NCBI GenBank assembly: GCA_037447655.1
Contig: JBBHKE010001874.1
Location: 102,501 to 166,500 of the forward strand
Origin: Zygnema cylindricum
Taxonomy: Eukaryota; Streptophyta; Zygnematophyceae; Zygnematales; Zygnemataceae
Reading direction: 5' to 3'
Length of the DNA: 64,000 nt
A program made the translations under genes and the position numbers. This document shows, piece after piece, positions 1 to 12,800 of this stretch. The notes beneath the pieces are model-generated. The model was not told where the DNA came from, did not search any database, and saw only the letters and a program-made list of their open reading frames with translations. Position 1 is the stretch's first letter. Every line of letters begins with the position of its first letter.

Positions 1-57
1 CTCACAAAAACAAAAGATCTCACAAAAAAAGCAAAAGATAATTTTTATCCCACTTAC

Positions 58-3000
58 ATAGAATGACTGATCGCTTTCAGAGCTTCTTCGGCTCCCAAAA
101 AGTCTTGAACCGCCACTTCCTTATTTTCATTTTTTTTGTAGTCCTCAAAAAATTGTCGAATTTCCGCGAGTCGGTGAGGAGGAAGTTGTTTGATATCGGA
201 ATAATCTCGGAACTCCGGATCATCGGCACACACAGCTATAATTTTGTCGTCTTTTTCACCCTGAGGCAAAACATAAAATAACAAAGAAAAACCAAAGAAA
301 TAACAAAGATATGACGAAGAAATAACAAAGAAACAAAACAAAGAAAAGAATAAAGAAAGAAAGAAAAAAAGAATGAACGTCTTTCTACAGTCTTTCAGGT
401 TCTTCAGGGTTCTTTCAAGATTTTTTAGGAATAAAAAACAACAAAGAAAAACAGAAGTCAAAAACCATATTCAGAGCATAACGGCTAAAAAGATATAGAT
501 CAAATAAATTCACTCAGACTGATACATTTCAAATTTGTTTTTCAAGAGTCAGTAATCATTACATACATTCACAAACTTATAAAGCTCTTAGCATGTGAGT
601 ATGATGTATGCAATGCTTAATTAATTCTGAAGTCAATAGTCCAAAGCCACAAACATACATTTTCGAAGTCAGATCTCTCTCTCCCCCTCCCCCTCCCCCT
701 CTCCCTTTCCCCTCCCGCACCCCCTCCCACTCTCCCTCCCGCTTCCTCACCCCCCCTCCTCCCCCCCCCCCTCTCTCTCTCTCTGTCCCTCTCTACATAT
801 ATACATCTGGTAAAAAGAGTAGGAATAAAATATTTTAACAATTAACATATAGCAAGGAGACAACAGCTTCTCCCGACCAATAACAGATTGACCCAAACAA
901 ATATCTTCAGAAATTGTCGGAAAAACAAACAGTTTCACAAATAAGGAATATAGAAATGTAGAAATTTAGAAGTTCCCAAGTTTAGAAGTTTAGCTTCAGA
1001 AAGTCGTTGAAAAAATCAATTTATCATTGGTAACAGGTACATTAAAACTTTACCTGGTCAATCATGGGCATTAAACCGATGGCTTTGGCACGCAAAAAGC
1101 ATCCTGGTACGACAGGTTCCTGTAGAGGAAAAAAAAAGTAAAAAAAAAAATAAGAAACAATTAAATAAATAAAAGTTGACTGTTTCAAAATAAATTGATA
1201 AAGGATAAAAGATTTGAAAGCTAAAAGTTACTATAAAAGAAACCCCAAAACTGTTAAAATCAAAACAGAGAAAAACAGAAAAGATCAAACATGGATTAGG
1301 GTGAAGAGTTTTGAGTATTCCAGCCAATATACTTTCCGTCGGCCTCCTTATCCATTAATTCTTTCCATTCCGTGTGGGCTCCCCCTCCTCCTCCCTCCCT
1401 CCCTCCCTCCCTCCCTCCCTCCCTCCCTCCCTCCCTCCCTCCCTCCCTCCCCTCCCTCCCTCCTCCCTCCCTCCCTCCTCCCTCCCTCCCTCCTCCCTCC
1501 CTCCCTCCTCCCTCCCTCCCTCCCTCCCTCCTCCTCCTCCTCCCTCCTCCTCCTCCTCTCTCATGAGATCATGGATTAATTGTGAGAAAAGAGAGAAGAA
1601 ATAAGGTCATCAAATTGACAATCATTGAATCAAGAATCACGAAATTAAGAATCACGAAACTAAAAATCATGAAGTTAAGAATGACGAAACAGAACTAGAG
1701 AGAAATCAAAATTAGAGATTAGAAAATTAGAAAGTTTCGAAACGTATCCTTGTAAAAGTTTGATCTTTTATGAACAGAACTAGAGAGAAATCAAAATTAG
1801 AGGGTAGAAAATTAGAGAGTTTCAAAAAAAATCCCTTTTTAAAAGTTTGATATTTTACAAACAGAACTAGAGAGAAATCAGATTTCAAAATATATTCTTT
1901 TAGAAGTTTGATTTTGTTCAAAACCTGCATAAGGACAAGAACGTCGAGGGGATCGTTATCTTCTCCGAGAGTTCGTGGATAAAAACCATAATTGTGAGGA
2001 TAAACCACAGAAGAATATAGGACTCGATCCACCTGTAAAAAGAAATAAAAAAAAAACCAAAACCATGAAAAACCATTTCACCAAAACCATGGAAAACCAT
2101 TTCTTCAAAACCATGGAAAACCATTTCTTCAAAACCGTGACAAACTATTTCGTCAAAACTGGAGAGATCGAGGGAGAACCAAAGTTATCTCAATAATAGT
2201 CTACAAGAATATGAGGACAAGACGTTGGCCTAGTTGACTTTTGACTGTAAACAGCCAAACCATCACTATTTTGTATCCTTTCCTCAAAACAACAAAAAAA
2301 GAAAGACAAGTCCTACTATAGGTTACAAAATCGTTGAGTGTATTTTATCTGCATTTTTTTTTGTTTTTTGTTTTAGTACGTGTCACATATTATAATCATT
2401 TATTTCAACAATTAAAGATAATTTTTGAGAAGAAAAACAACCATAAATTCAGCAGCAAAATTTTAGTGCCAGCCAGACAGACCAGCAGAACATTCACAAT
2501 ATATATATATTACATAAATAAATAAATAAAATCGACGATGAAAAGTTTGTACTCACTTTAATAAGACCACTACTTTTATCGAGCTCGTATTTCACTTTAC
2601 TTCCTTTTCCAATTTCAATGACCTGCAACAGAAAATTGAACACATTAAACAGAATAAAAATAATTTACTAACCGAAAAAGCTGTGCTGCTTCCCTGTAAG
2701 CTGGAGGAAAAATAAATAAAAAATGAAAGAAATTGACTGGCAACAACATCGAACAAAAAACTACTTTGCGATTGTTTGCAACACAAAGAAATAGAAAAAG
2801 AAGACTGGAAATTCAAACGATGACAAGAGCCCTCAAGAATTCAAATTTATAAAAAAGAAGTCTTCCGACTGCGCACCCGCCCTTCTCTCCCTCCCTCCCT
2901 CCGCCCCTCGTTCCCCCCCTCCCTCCTTCCCTCCCTCCCTCCCTCCCTCCCTCCCTCCTTCCCTCCCCTCCGCCCTCCCTCCTCCCTCCCTCCCTCCTTT

Positions 3001-6000
3001 CCTCCCTCCCTCCCTCCCTCTCTCCCTCCCTCCTTTCCTCCCTCCCTCCCTCCCTTCCTCTCTCCTTCCCGCCCCCCTTTCCTCCCCCCTTTCCTCCCCC
3101 CTTTCCTCCCCCCCTTCCCTCTCCCCCCCCCCTCCCCTCCCCCCGCCCCCTCCCTCCCTCCCTCCTTCCCTCCCTCCCCTCCCGTCCCTCCTCCCCTCCC
3201 CAAATAACCATGTTGTTCAAGGATTACTCACAACATTGCAGATTAACGGTGCTCCTGGCCCTGTGTGACAGACAATAAACCTTTTGTTACTATCATTATC
3301 ATTGCCATAACCATTATCATTGCCATTGTCATTATTAATATCTCATATCATTATCCTTCTTTCTCGTCCTCGTCCTCGTTCTCACTCTCCCTCACTCACT
3401 CTCACTCTCTCACTCTCACGCCCTCTCTCTCATTTTCTCACTCTCACTCTCTCAATCTCTCTCTCCCTCTCTCACTCTCTCCTTCTCTCTCTCACTCTCT
3501 CACTGTCTCACTTTCTCTCTCTCTAACTCTCTCCCACTCTCTCTCACTCTCGGACTCCCTCACTCTCGCTCAAACTCGTTCACTCTCTCTCAATCTCTTT
3601 CACTCTCCCACTCTCTCACACTCACTCTCTTTCCCTCTCCCTCTCGTTCCCATTCTTGTTCTTTGTCATGCAAGATTGAAAAAGGGCACAAAAACTTCAT
3701 TGAAAACGAAGTTGTAGGACAAAACATAGTATTGATATATAAAAAGAGAGTAGTCAAATGAAATTTAATGTGCCTTATACCAATATGAACAGAAGAATGA
3801 ATTGTTAAAAAAATGTCACACAGCATATTTGCTACAATTTTTTGCATAATTGCTGTGTAAGGTTTAGGATTACTGGTAGAAAAAAATGATATTAACGTAA
3901 ATAACACTAAACCAGTTTCGGTTTTCTGTTTTCATCCTCTGAACACAAAATAGCGTTTAACAATAAGAATAAAAATTGTCCAATAAATTATTTTCACTAA
4001 AACAGACTGAAGCAATTCTTGGTGTAACATAGAAACTCGAGGGTCTCCAAAATCATTCAGGAAGGTTTCAGGTTTTACGGATTCATTTAGAATCACTGTC
4101 AGAAAAAGTATAGACATTTTCCAAAAAACTTGAAACATGACCAGAATTTACAAATTTATGAAATGAAGCCGTGAATTGCTATCAAGTTTAGACTGCTTAC
4201 AAAACTACTGTTATTATGAGCGGAAAATTTGTATTATTAGCATTATTTTATGTTAGGGAGCCCAGAAAAAAAAATGGCAAAGATTTATTGTATTAGTGTA
4301 GATGAATTATTGTCTGAAGGGGTATTATAATGTATAATACTAATTTAATGTAGGAAATCCAATTCCTTACAAAGTGTTATTAACACTATTTAGTGTTATT
4401 AACATTATTTCGAGTTTTTTGGTCAAAAAAAGCCACGACCAAAATAATGTTATCAGCGCTAATAGTGATTCACGGTGCAGTTCGATGATGTTGCAGAAAA
4501 ATGACAGGCTTTTGCAAAGGTTAAGCAAGAGCTGGTGCAAGAGCAAACGTTCGTTATTTGCTCGCAAAGTTATGTGAGCCTTTTGTTCATTCAACTTTTA
4601 AATTTTCTGCAAGCACAAAAAGAAAGACTAGTTTCTTACTTTTGAATCATAAACTCATAACGTACAGCTTACTTGAAACTTATAGCTTACATATACCTTA
4701 TAACATACTTATAGCTCATAACTTACATAGAACTTATAAACTTATAACCTATAACTTAAAACTCACTTGAAATTTATAAACACATACATTGTAGCTAACT
4801 TCCATATAGCTTATAAATAATAGCTAGTTCACCTGAAATTTATAAACTTATAACTTAAAAACTGATAACTTACGCATAACTTATAGCTTACTTCACTTAC
4901 GAATTAAAACTTATAACTTACTTACAACTTACTTGCTTGAAACTTATAAACTTAAAACTTATAACTTACGTATAGCTTATAACTTACTTAGAACTTGTAA
5001 AATTATATCGTTTAACTTACTTGAAACTTGTAAACACATCCATTTTAGCTTACTTACTGTTAAACGTATAGCTTCTAGCTTATAGCTAGCTTAATTTAAA
5101 TTTATAAACTTATAATTTATAACTTACGCATAACTTATAGCTTACTGGACAACAAATATAACTTATAGCTTACTGACTTACAAATTACACTTATAACTTA
5201 CTTACTTGAAGCCTATAAACTCATTACTTATAACTCACCCATAGCTTATAACTTACTTCGAACTTATAAACTTATAACGTATAACTTACCTGAAATTTGT
5301 AAAAACATACATTTTGGCTTACTTACTGTTATACGTATAACTTAAAACTTATAGCTAGCTTACTTAAAGTTTGTAAACTTATGACTTATAGCTTACGCAT
5401 AACTTATAGCTTACTGACTAACAAATTATAACTTATAAAATACTCAAAACTTACTTACTTGAAGCTAATAAACTCATAACTTATAACTTACTTATATAAC
5501 TTACTATGGACTTATAAACTTCTAACGTATAACTTACCAGGAACTTGTAAACACATATATTTTAGCTTACTTACTGCCATACGCATAACTTTTAACTTAT
5601 AGCTAGCTTATTTAAATTTTACAAACTTTTAACTTATACCTTACGCATAACTTGTTAGCTTACTGACTTACAAATTATAAATCGTAACTTTCTTATATCT
5701 TATATCCTTGAAACTTATAAACTCATAATTCGTAACTTACTCTTAGCTTATAACCTACTCAGGACTTATAAACTAATAACGTATAACTTACTTGAAACTT
5801 ATAAACACATACATTTTGGCTTACTTACTGTTATACGCATAACTTATAGCTTATAGCTAGCTTACTTAAAGTTTATAAACTTATAATTTATAGCTTACGT
5901 ATAGTTTATAGCTTACTGACTAACAAATTATAACTTATGACTTACTTACTTACTTTAAACTTATTGACTCATAAAAAGCAATTTACATATAAACATAACT

Positions 6001-6230
6001 TATAACTTACTTATAGCTTTCAACTTACTTAAAACTTATAAACTCATAACTTCTAAACTCATAACTTTCTTGAAACTTATTAGCTTGTACATCATAACTT
6101 CTTATAAGTTGTAGCTTATAACTTACTTACTTAAAAAATATAAACATACAACCTACAACTTACTTATAACTCATAACTTACCAATTTCAAGATCGTGCCA
6201 TGGATGAGCTGCAACAGATCTGCGAGCCAT
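58..6230 (-). CDS. PPa: Soluble inorganic pyrophosphatase, 3' end beyond window
   Basis: Hydrolyses pyrophosphate to phosphate with a divalent metal, pulling biosynthetic reactions forward; family I soluble enzyme, cytosolic in plants. Exons in transcript order: 6230-6182, 3260-3232, 2622-2557, 2032-1925, 1119-1054, 260-58; all have GT-AG ends and matching phases (173 codons plus 2 nt). The family signature is visible: [43 protein letters not shown], the metal-binding DNDPLD motif, [19 protein letters not shown] and [10 protein letters not shown]. The last visible exon ends within SHSM at a GTAAGT donor, so the family's final short exon should lie left of base 1. The start ATG (6230-6228) has an excellent CCACCATGG context and an in-frame TGA just upstream; it gives an N-terminus ([11 protein letters not shown]) shorter than remembered Arabidopsis paralogues by about 25 residues. 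An upstream exon adding residues cannot be excluded. Identification is very secure. Confidence 0.95.
664..785. repeat. Polypyrimidine (CT/CCCCT) tract in last pyrophosphatase intron
   Basis: Nearly pure C/T on the plus strand, so G/A-rich on the transcribed sense strand. It lies in the intron between the exons ending at 1054 and starting at 260. The open frames across it are low-complexity artefacts. Confidence 0.85.
1380..1560. repeat. (CCCT)n/(CCTCCCT)n microsatellite in intron
   Basis: About 180 bp of CCCT repeats with interspersed CCTCCCT units, in the intron 1120-1924 of the pyrophosphatase gene. On the sense strand this is (AGGG)n, a sequence class able to form G-quadruplexes or triplex DNA. 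Open frames on both strands are artefacts of the repeat. Confidence 0.9.
1691..2160. repeat. Short direct repeats flanking pyrophosphatase exon 4
   Basis: Two local repeats. Around 1691-1890 a unit containing AGAACTAGAGAGAAATCA appears three times. At about 2055-2160 a 24-bp unit containing ACCATGGAAAACCATTTC occurs four times with small changes. The coding exon 1925-2032 lies between them; both repeats are intronic. Confidence 0.75.
2880..3200. repeat. CCCT/CCTTT polypyrimidine tract in intron 2
   Basis: 320 bp of almost pure pyrimidine on the plus strand with CCCTCCCT, CCTTT and CCCCCCTTTCCT blocks, ending 30 bp before the tiny 29-nt exon 3232-3260. The long minus-strand Gly/Arg/Glu frames over it are low-complexity artefacts. 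Confidence 0.88.
3360..3660. repeat. (CTCTCACT)n tract in intron 1
   Basis: CT-rich microsatellite with frequent CACTCTCT octamers, at the 3' end of the 2.9 kb first intron of the pyrophosphatase gene. The Ser/Leu frames covering it are not genes. Confidence 0.85.
4650..6180. repeat. Higher-order AT-rich tandem repeat in intron 1
   Basis: Degenerate 10-11 bp units such as ACTTATAACTT and GCTTATAGCTT fill about 1.5 kb of the first pyrophosphatase intron. A longer landmark (ACATACATTTTGGCTTAC and variants) recurs at about 4782, 5034, 5303, 5551 and 5805, giving a higher-order period of roughly 250-270 bp. The array ends a few bases from the donor of exon 1 at 6181. No coding potential. Confidence 0.85.
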
Positions 6231-7013
6231 GGTGGTCGGTCAGGAAACAAAAAAAATCAAATTTGTCCTTTCTGTCGCAGTTTCTTCCAACAGTTATAAA
6301 TATAATATGTCTTTGAGCAGCGGCAAAGATTATTTATGCAGATTATAAAAGAATTATAATGAATCTTGTATTGTTGAATCAATGAAAAACTGCGCTTGTA
6401 AAACTACGATATCCGGCCATAAAATTAAACATAAATAAAAAACAATTATCTTCAAGCCTCAGTTGCAGACTGGCTATCTAATTTTCTGTTCTTTCTTTCT
6501 TGATAATGAAAGGGCAATCGACGTGTGATTGCATTATATTCGTTTACGAATTTGTAGTTTTCAAGCAAAGATCCAAAGTTATTTAGAGACAGTACAATGA
6601 AATGAATTTTGCAACGTGTCATGCTATCCAACTTCCCTGGCTAATAAATGGTGTTCAGCCGTCCTAAAGAGAGAAAGCCCGCATACGTGGTGCAAATATC
6701 ATTGGCTCGACAAGAGCATTCATCTGTAGCTTACAGTTAACTGGTCTATTCTTTACATAGAAATGTTTTCCTGAACGGTGTTATAACAACTTGAGCTCCG
6801 TACCATAAATCTGCGTGCGATCACCGACATTTTTCAATGTTTGGTTGCGTGGCAAACAGAAAATGTGTACGGTCTTAAGGTACTTTCGCGTGTGCTAAAG
6901 TTAGTTATTTTCTGTCGTTTTGCTCCATAACTTGAAAAAAACGAAAAAATACGCAGCCGTACGAGAAAATTGAAATTACCGCCGTACACGTTGCGTTACC
7001 TTTAAACTTTACA

Positions 7014-7495
7014 CATAGTTGTTCAAGGCGTTTAGTGCGAACGATCTAATCGCGACGATTTATACGTTACAAACGCATTGAACCTTTTGAAAAAATAGTA
7101 AAAATCGTAAATGAATTTTTGTCCGTACTACTCCGTACATATAAACAAAATAAATCTCACATATACCGCAGTTTGTACATTTTTCGTACATTTTACGTAT
7201 CTTTTCGATTTAGTCCATACATTTTTGGAAAAATTCCGTACATTTCCGTAAAATTTATGTTCAGTTTACCGGACAGAAAGTACGACGAAGTGCAACGTAT
7301 CTTTTCGCCAAATTTCGTACATTTACCGTACAAAACCGTACAGAAATCGTATAATGCCGTACAGTTTCCTTAAATTAGCCGTTCAGTTTTCTAGACAGAA
7401 AGTACATCGCGTTTTTTTTCGATTTATTCAAAAGTCACGAATTATACGTTTTAATCGGAAAAAATAAAAAAAATCGCGCGATTTGAACAACTATG
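7014..7495. mobile_element. 482-bp MITE, hAT-like, copy 1
   Basis: Begins CATAGTTGTTCA and ends with the exact inverse TGAACAACTATG. It is homologous along its full length to a second 482-bp copy at 56520-57001. No protein is encoded, so it must be moved in trans. No target duplication is visible here, but the second copy has an exact 8-bp one, which suggests the hAT superfamily. Confidence 0.8.
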
Positions 7496-7564
7496 GTATA
7501 TTGTATTTTTTTTCGTACAATAGGCATATTGTATGGGTGTACTTTCACCTACTTTTGAACTATG

Positions 7565-7790
7565 GATTGGACATTGAAAATCGACAAATCCATAAATGGT
7601 GTAATCGCGAAGTAGAAAGTAGAAACGATTCTCTGTTTTCTGATCTCTTGGCGGGTTGCTGAATTTCTGCCGCGACATTTGCAAGTATTAAGATGGTTTT
7701 CCATGTAGCTTTAAACACTTCGATCGAAGTGAAAATTAGTTAAGCGTTCTGACATTTTTTTGTCTGGCGGACGTTCGCACGAATTCAAGG
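7565..7790 (-). repeat. Dispersed repeat, inverted copy of 57058-57285
   Basis: The reverse complement closely matches sequence just right of the nested element at 57057. In both places the repeat abuts the same element end (ACTTTTGAACTATG) but in opposite orientation. Open frames in it are probably chance. Confidence 0.65.
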
Positions 7791-9867
7791 ATTCGCTTGG
7801 ATTCTGCAGACTTCACTATAAGTGTCGAGCATTATTTCCGACGTCGACACGTGTAAATTCCTGAGTCATAAAACATATTTTATGACTCACCGAAAGTCCA
7901 AGTGACGCGAGTTGCCGCTGTTACGTACGTTTGAAAATTGAATGGAAAAAAAAAATCGGTAGCCTGAAAATGTCACGCTGGCATATTTTTATTGGACGAA
8001 GTGGAATCCGGAAGAGAGCAGGCTAAAAATCCAAAATTCGCATGCGTGTCGAAAAAAATGCAGCGAACACGGAAAGACCCTCTGAAGTACAGACTATTGT
8101 ACTTTACAGTACCCTCTGTACTTCCGCCCTAACTTGATGCATTCTTCTGATTTGTAAATTGTAACCGCGTTTTCCGCAACATGCGGGCGTACGCAAGGTG
8201 TAGAAGAAGTCCTCTGCCTTGTCCTGTTGTGCGTATTTAGTTATTTACAGTTAGGGTTTCATATCGTGTCACGTCGCATCGCAATAACGTCAAACAGATG
8301 CATTGCTTACGGTCTCGGTCACGGTTATCCTCCAGTTCATGATTATTTTCATGTTTTGATTATTTTTCGTACTATGTGTCGACGGATCCTCAACATAACG
8401 TAATACCACGTTTCGTCTTCATCCCGTATTTGCTATTAGAGTTAACGTTTTTTTCACTATGAGATCAACTTTTCTCCGTGAACACATCTCCGAATTCCAT
8501 TTTGATACTATCAATCGAAAGGTAAGAAAATCTCACCTTTGCATCTCAACCATTTGGATTAACAGTCCAAAAAGCCGCTCATAAAGAATAATGAGTTTAA
8601 TTTCAATATGATACATAATATTTCACAGTACTTAACGATCACAGTGTTGATTCATTTGTAATTCAGATCAAAAATGGTATTTTATTCTTGCCATTCACTC
8701 TATTGAAAAGATGTCGAGAGAACGAGAGCGAACCATACTGGTTTACACTAGGGTAAGAGGTTTCAATAGTATGTACCACAATGTGGAGATTGAAATAGTT
8801 TTAAGGTCAACCTAAAGGTCAACTTAAGGAGCTCTTCTTGACTTTACGTCAACTTGAGGTAAATAGAACCTCTTTGTCACAGGAATCTTTATTTATCTTT
8901 ATCATGGCTGTATGACGATATAAAGTAATTGAAAGCAACACAAGCAATAAAACAAAACACACAATGACCTAACATTGTGCTGAAATGGCACATTAATTAG
9001 AAATTTCTTTGATATTTGAATAGCAAAACAAAACACAACAAAAAAAAACTGTGAAACCCTGATATCAATATGTAAATCACAAGTCTCTCTTCATTGCAAA
9101 ATAATTGTTTTGAGTTCCTAGTTTGTTAAAAAACAAACTGAGCTTCTACTAAAGCATGTACATTGGTTTGTTTGACAATAAAAGATAAGAGATTAAGCCA
9201 TCAATTACCATTAGTCTGTTTGGAAAAAAAAGATAAGAGATCAAATACCATCGATTTGTTTGGAAATTAGAGATGAGAGATCAAATATCAGAAGGTCAGA
9301 TATACAAGAGAGGAACTCGTCCAACAAAAAAGGTAGTAGATGTCAAACTAAAAAAAAAAAAATGCGCTGGAGAGAAAACACGGTGCGTTTCACCCGGTAC
9401 AAAATTTCTACAAGAAAATTAATTACATTTGTCAATACACTTGCCCTTTAAGCAATAGAAGTACACCTGATACCCCCCAACTACTTTAATATTTATAAAT
9501 ACACCTAAAATCCTTCCAAAAAATAACTAACAGCCTCAACGTGTGAAACCCAAGTATCCACCTGATGCCAATTTATAAAACAAAATGTTACCAAAAAGCG
9601 AAAACAAAAAGTACTAATACATTCCGTTTCTGTTTCCGTTTCCGTCTCCGTCTCTGTATCTGTTTCTGTTCATTTCCATTGTCTCCGTTTCCATGTTTCT
9701 GCTTCTGTTTCCATTCTATTCCATTCTGTTCCAAAACATTCCGTTCCGTTTCAAAACTTTCCGTTCCATTTGTCTCTAACACTTGATAAACCACACTTTG
9801 ATAGACCCGAAAAAAAAAAAGGGTTCCCGAAAAAGAAAGGGAAGTGAAAAAAAAATTGAAACCGGAT

Positions 9868-12800
9868 TTAAGCATACCGTGGTCCTGATCTCGAAGAATA
9901 TCCGGATCGACCAGAATATCCCGAGTCATTCGATTCTGTTTGTCCTATCCTCACACGGTTGTCATCGAGGACATTCAAAGTTGGGGCTAAAAGTCGGGTG
10001 TAACGGTCAAAATAAAGAAGTTGTTTCAATAACAATCCAAATTCTCGAGGGAATCGAAGGCCATATTCTTCACTCACACGAATCTGCATTTTATACAATA
10101 AAGAAAGTCCACTAGGTAAAAGTTGTTCACGAATTGGTATGGATGCCATCACTTGAGATAAACAAAAACTACTCTTAAAAAAGGATTTTACAGACAAACA
10201 TTAACATATGAAATTTAGCTAGAGAGCACAGAAACCCACAATATTCATGTGCCCAACAGAAATAAAATCCTACAGGCTCGTCCAAAGAAAAAGAGAGAAA
10301 AGGGAAATGAAAAAAAGAGGCAAATTATGAAAAGAGACAAACCACAAAAAGAAGCGAACTCGACTAAGTTTAAAAAGAAAGGCAAATCTTACCACATTCA
10401 ATAAAAGTGCATTAACTTGTTGTTCGTCAACTGCAAGTGACGCCGCTACAGATGTTCCTCGGGGATCCCTTGTAGCGGTAATTAAAACCTCAGGATCAAG
10501 TTCCTAAAAAACCCCAAAACCCCAGTTTCCCACATTCCCAAAAAGCCAATTTCCCAAATGTGAGTCTCTTCTTGAAACATTACATTTTTACAGAGTGTGT
10601 AATCCCAAATTGAGACATCTGCAACTCAGTATTAGTGTCACTACCGTGTACCCATAGTACACCTGTACACCATGTATTGTTATTAGCGTCAATGACACTA
10701 TATTGCTGCCCCTATATATACATTAAACCTTTTCCCGTTTTTCATTCAATAAGTACAACCACGGCTGTAAATACATTATATTTTTTCCCATTTTTCATTC
10801 AATAAGTACCTCCACAGCTGTAAATACATTATATATTTTCCCATTTTTCATTCAATATGTACCTCCACGGCTGTAAATATTTGCTCTAAGTCGCGGGCAA
10901 AAGCGTTGATATCAACCACTTCATCTGCGGCTCCCATTTGAGATAGAGCCATAGCCATGGCTCCATAGTCTCCCGAACCGACCGATGATAGAAACATTTG
11001 AACCGCCACCCAAGTTCCCGGAGAGATTCGCCCAACAATTCCTGTTCATAACAATAAGACATTATTTAAATATCTTTTTTTGAAATTATTTGTTATCACA
11101 ATGACACGATTGGTGTTAAAGAAACTATTAGAGGTGAAGACATAATGACAAAAAAGTCTGGTTACTGAGTTGATTTAATAAGAAAGCAAAACAGAGTTTA
11201 AATAGAAAAAGGGAAAAATATCCCGAGTGTGACCTCTCAGAATAAAGGAATTTCTAAAGGAATTTTCCTAACCTGAAGGGTCACTTGACCCTTCACTCAA
11301 AAGCTGCGGTCAAGATTTATAGACAGATTTTTCACCGGATTCTGATTGTACCTGAGGTACATAAAAGAAATCTGACTAAAAGAAAACTCAAACTGAAATA
11401 CCTATTTCCTAGATACTGAAAACAGGCTACAGCATTCTAGATTCCTGTATTATAAATCAGAACTAGAATTCTAAGTATAGATTGCTTCTATCAAAGTCTA
11501 ATCTTCCAACACAAACCAGAAGAGTTTCGCATACTTTTTTCTAGAAGGCTTATGTACAACTCTTATTCAACACACTAAAATTCCTTTCTCTCTCACAAGC
11601 CCCACATCAGATAAATAGAGTGTAAGATGAAAAACCTATGAGCAAAACATGTCTGCCAAAAAGTGATTTTATGGTTACGAAAGGAAAGGAAAGGAAACGA
11701 AAAAGAAAGGTGGACAGAAAAGAAACAACGACTTTATCAAACATGTCACCAGGGATATTTTCCCTTGCAGTTTTTTGGCCATTCTTTGATCATCTTTTAA
11801 TCATGTTACCCAATTTTGGTCAAATATCGGGTAACATGAGCAAAAAAAGACCAAAAGATGACTGAACCATGATTAACAAGATGTAAGTAAAACACTAAAA
11901 AACCCAAAAAAACCTCTAATCCGGTCATGTTTTGGTCATCTTTTGGTCGTGTTACCCGATATTTGACCAAATTCCGATAACATGACAAAACATGTCCAAA
12001 AGAATGGAAATGAGAATATGCCTAAAAAGAAATGTCGAAAGAATTTTCATTTTTTATTTTTTATTTTTTTGGTGCGAAAATGTCGGTGATGTTTGAAAAA
12101 TATGAAAAACTCACCAAAATCGATAAATCCCACACGTCCATCATTGAGTACTAGCAAGTTTCCAGCATGGACATCGGCATGGAAGGTATCACAAGCAACC
12201 AAACTGCCAAACCTGCGAATCACAAAAACGATAAAAGTACATATTTAACTACATAAATTAATGGTAGCAAATGTTAGTAAAACAAACATGGGTGAAGCAT
12301 AATAGATATAGACATAGAGTGTTTACCAATTTAAAAAAGAAAACTAACAATATGATTTTTGTTTCTGGAGACTTCTTTTCTTTTACTCTTTCTGTCTCTC
12401 CTTTTTTTTATTTATTTGTTACTATTATCCAACATACTTATGTGGCTTAAAAAACTGAACCAAACGAAAACAAGAACCACATGCTCTAATGAAACTTCCA
12501 AACGCCCTTTCACTTTGTCCCACCTTTGTACAAGGATTCGTAAGATAACTGTTTTCAATCTTCCATCCATTTGATATAACAAGATATGTAAGGTACCAAG
12601 TCAAAGCATCGTATTTTTTGTCAGTCCTCTACAATGTCAAATGCACTTTGTATTTAGAAAAACTCACTGACTGAGTGCAACAACTTTCAGGAATTTTCAT
12701 TCAGGCAAAAGCTTTAACTCTTCAGTATTGGAAAAGCCTCAACTATCGTTAAATTCCACATATCCCTTTGGTTACAATGTAGGTGAAACTAACGGCAAGA

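Larger units (their letters stand above)
6231..9867. other. Intergenic region between pyrophosphatase and ABC1K
   Basis: Holds the promoter side of the pyrophosphatase gene and the 3' side of the ABC1K gene. No convincing coding exon was seen. It contains the MITE at 7014-7495, an inverted dispersed repeat at 7565-7790, many CCGTAC/GTAC motifs around 7100-7400, and a TTCCGT-type hexamer microsatellite around 9625-9760. Confidence 0.7.

Noticed and set aside
2813-3220. Long Gly/Arg/Glu-rich minus-strand frames, and the equivalents at 1214-1604, 15888-16810, 26109-26879, 52081-52950 and 53238-53855
   Set aside because: They are translations of CT/GA tracts, open in several frames on both strands at once, with no start context, splice logic or protein-like composition.
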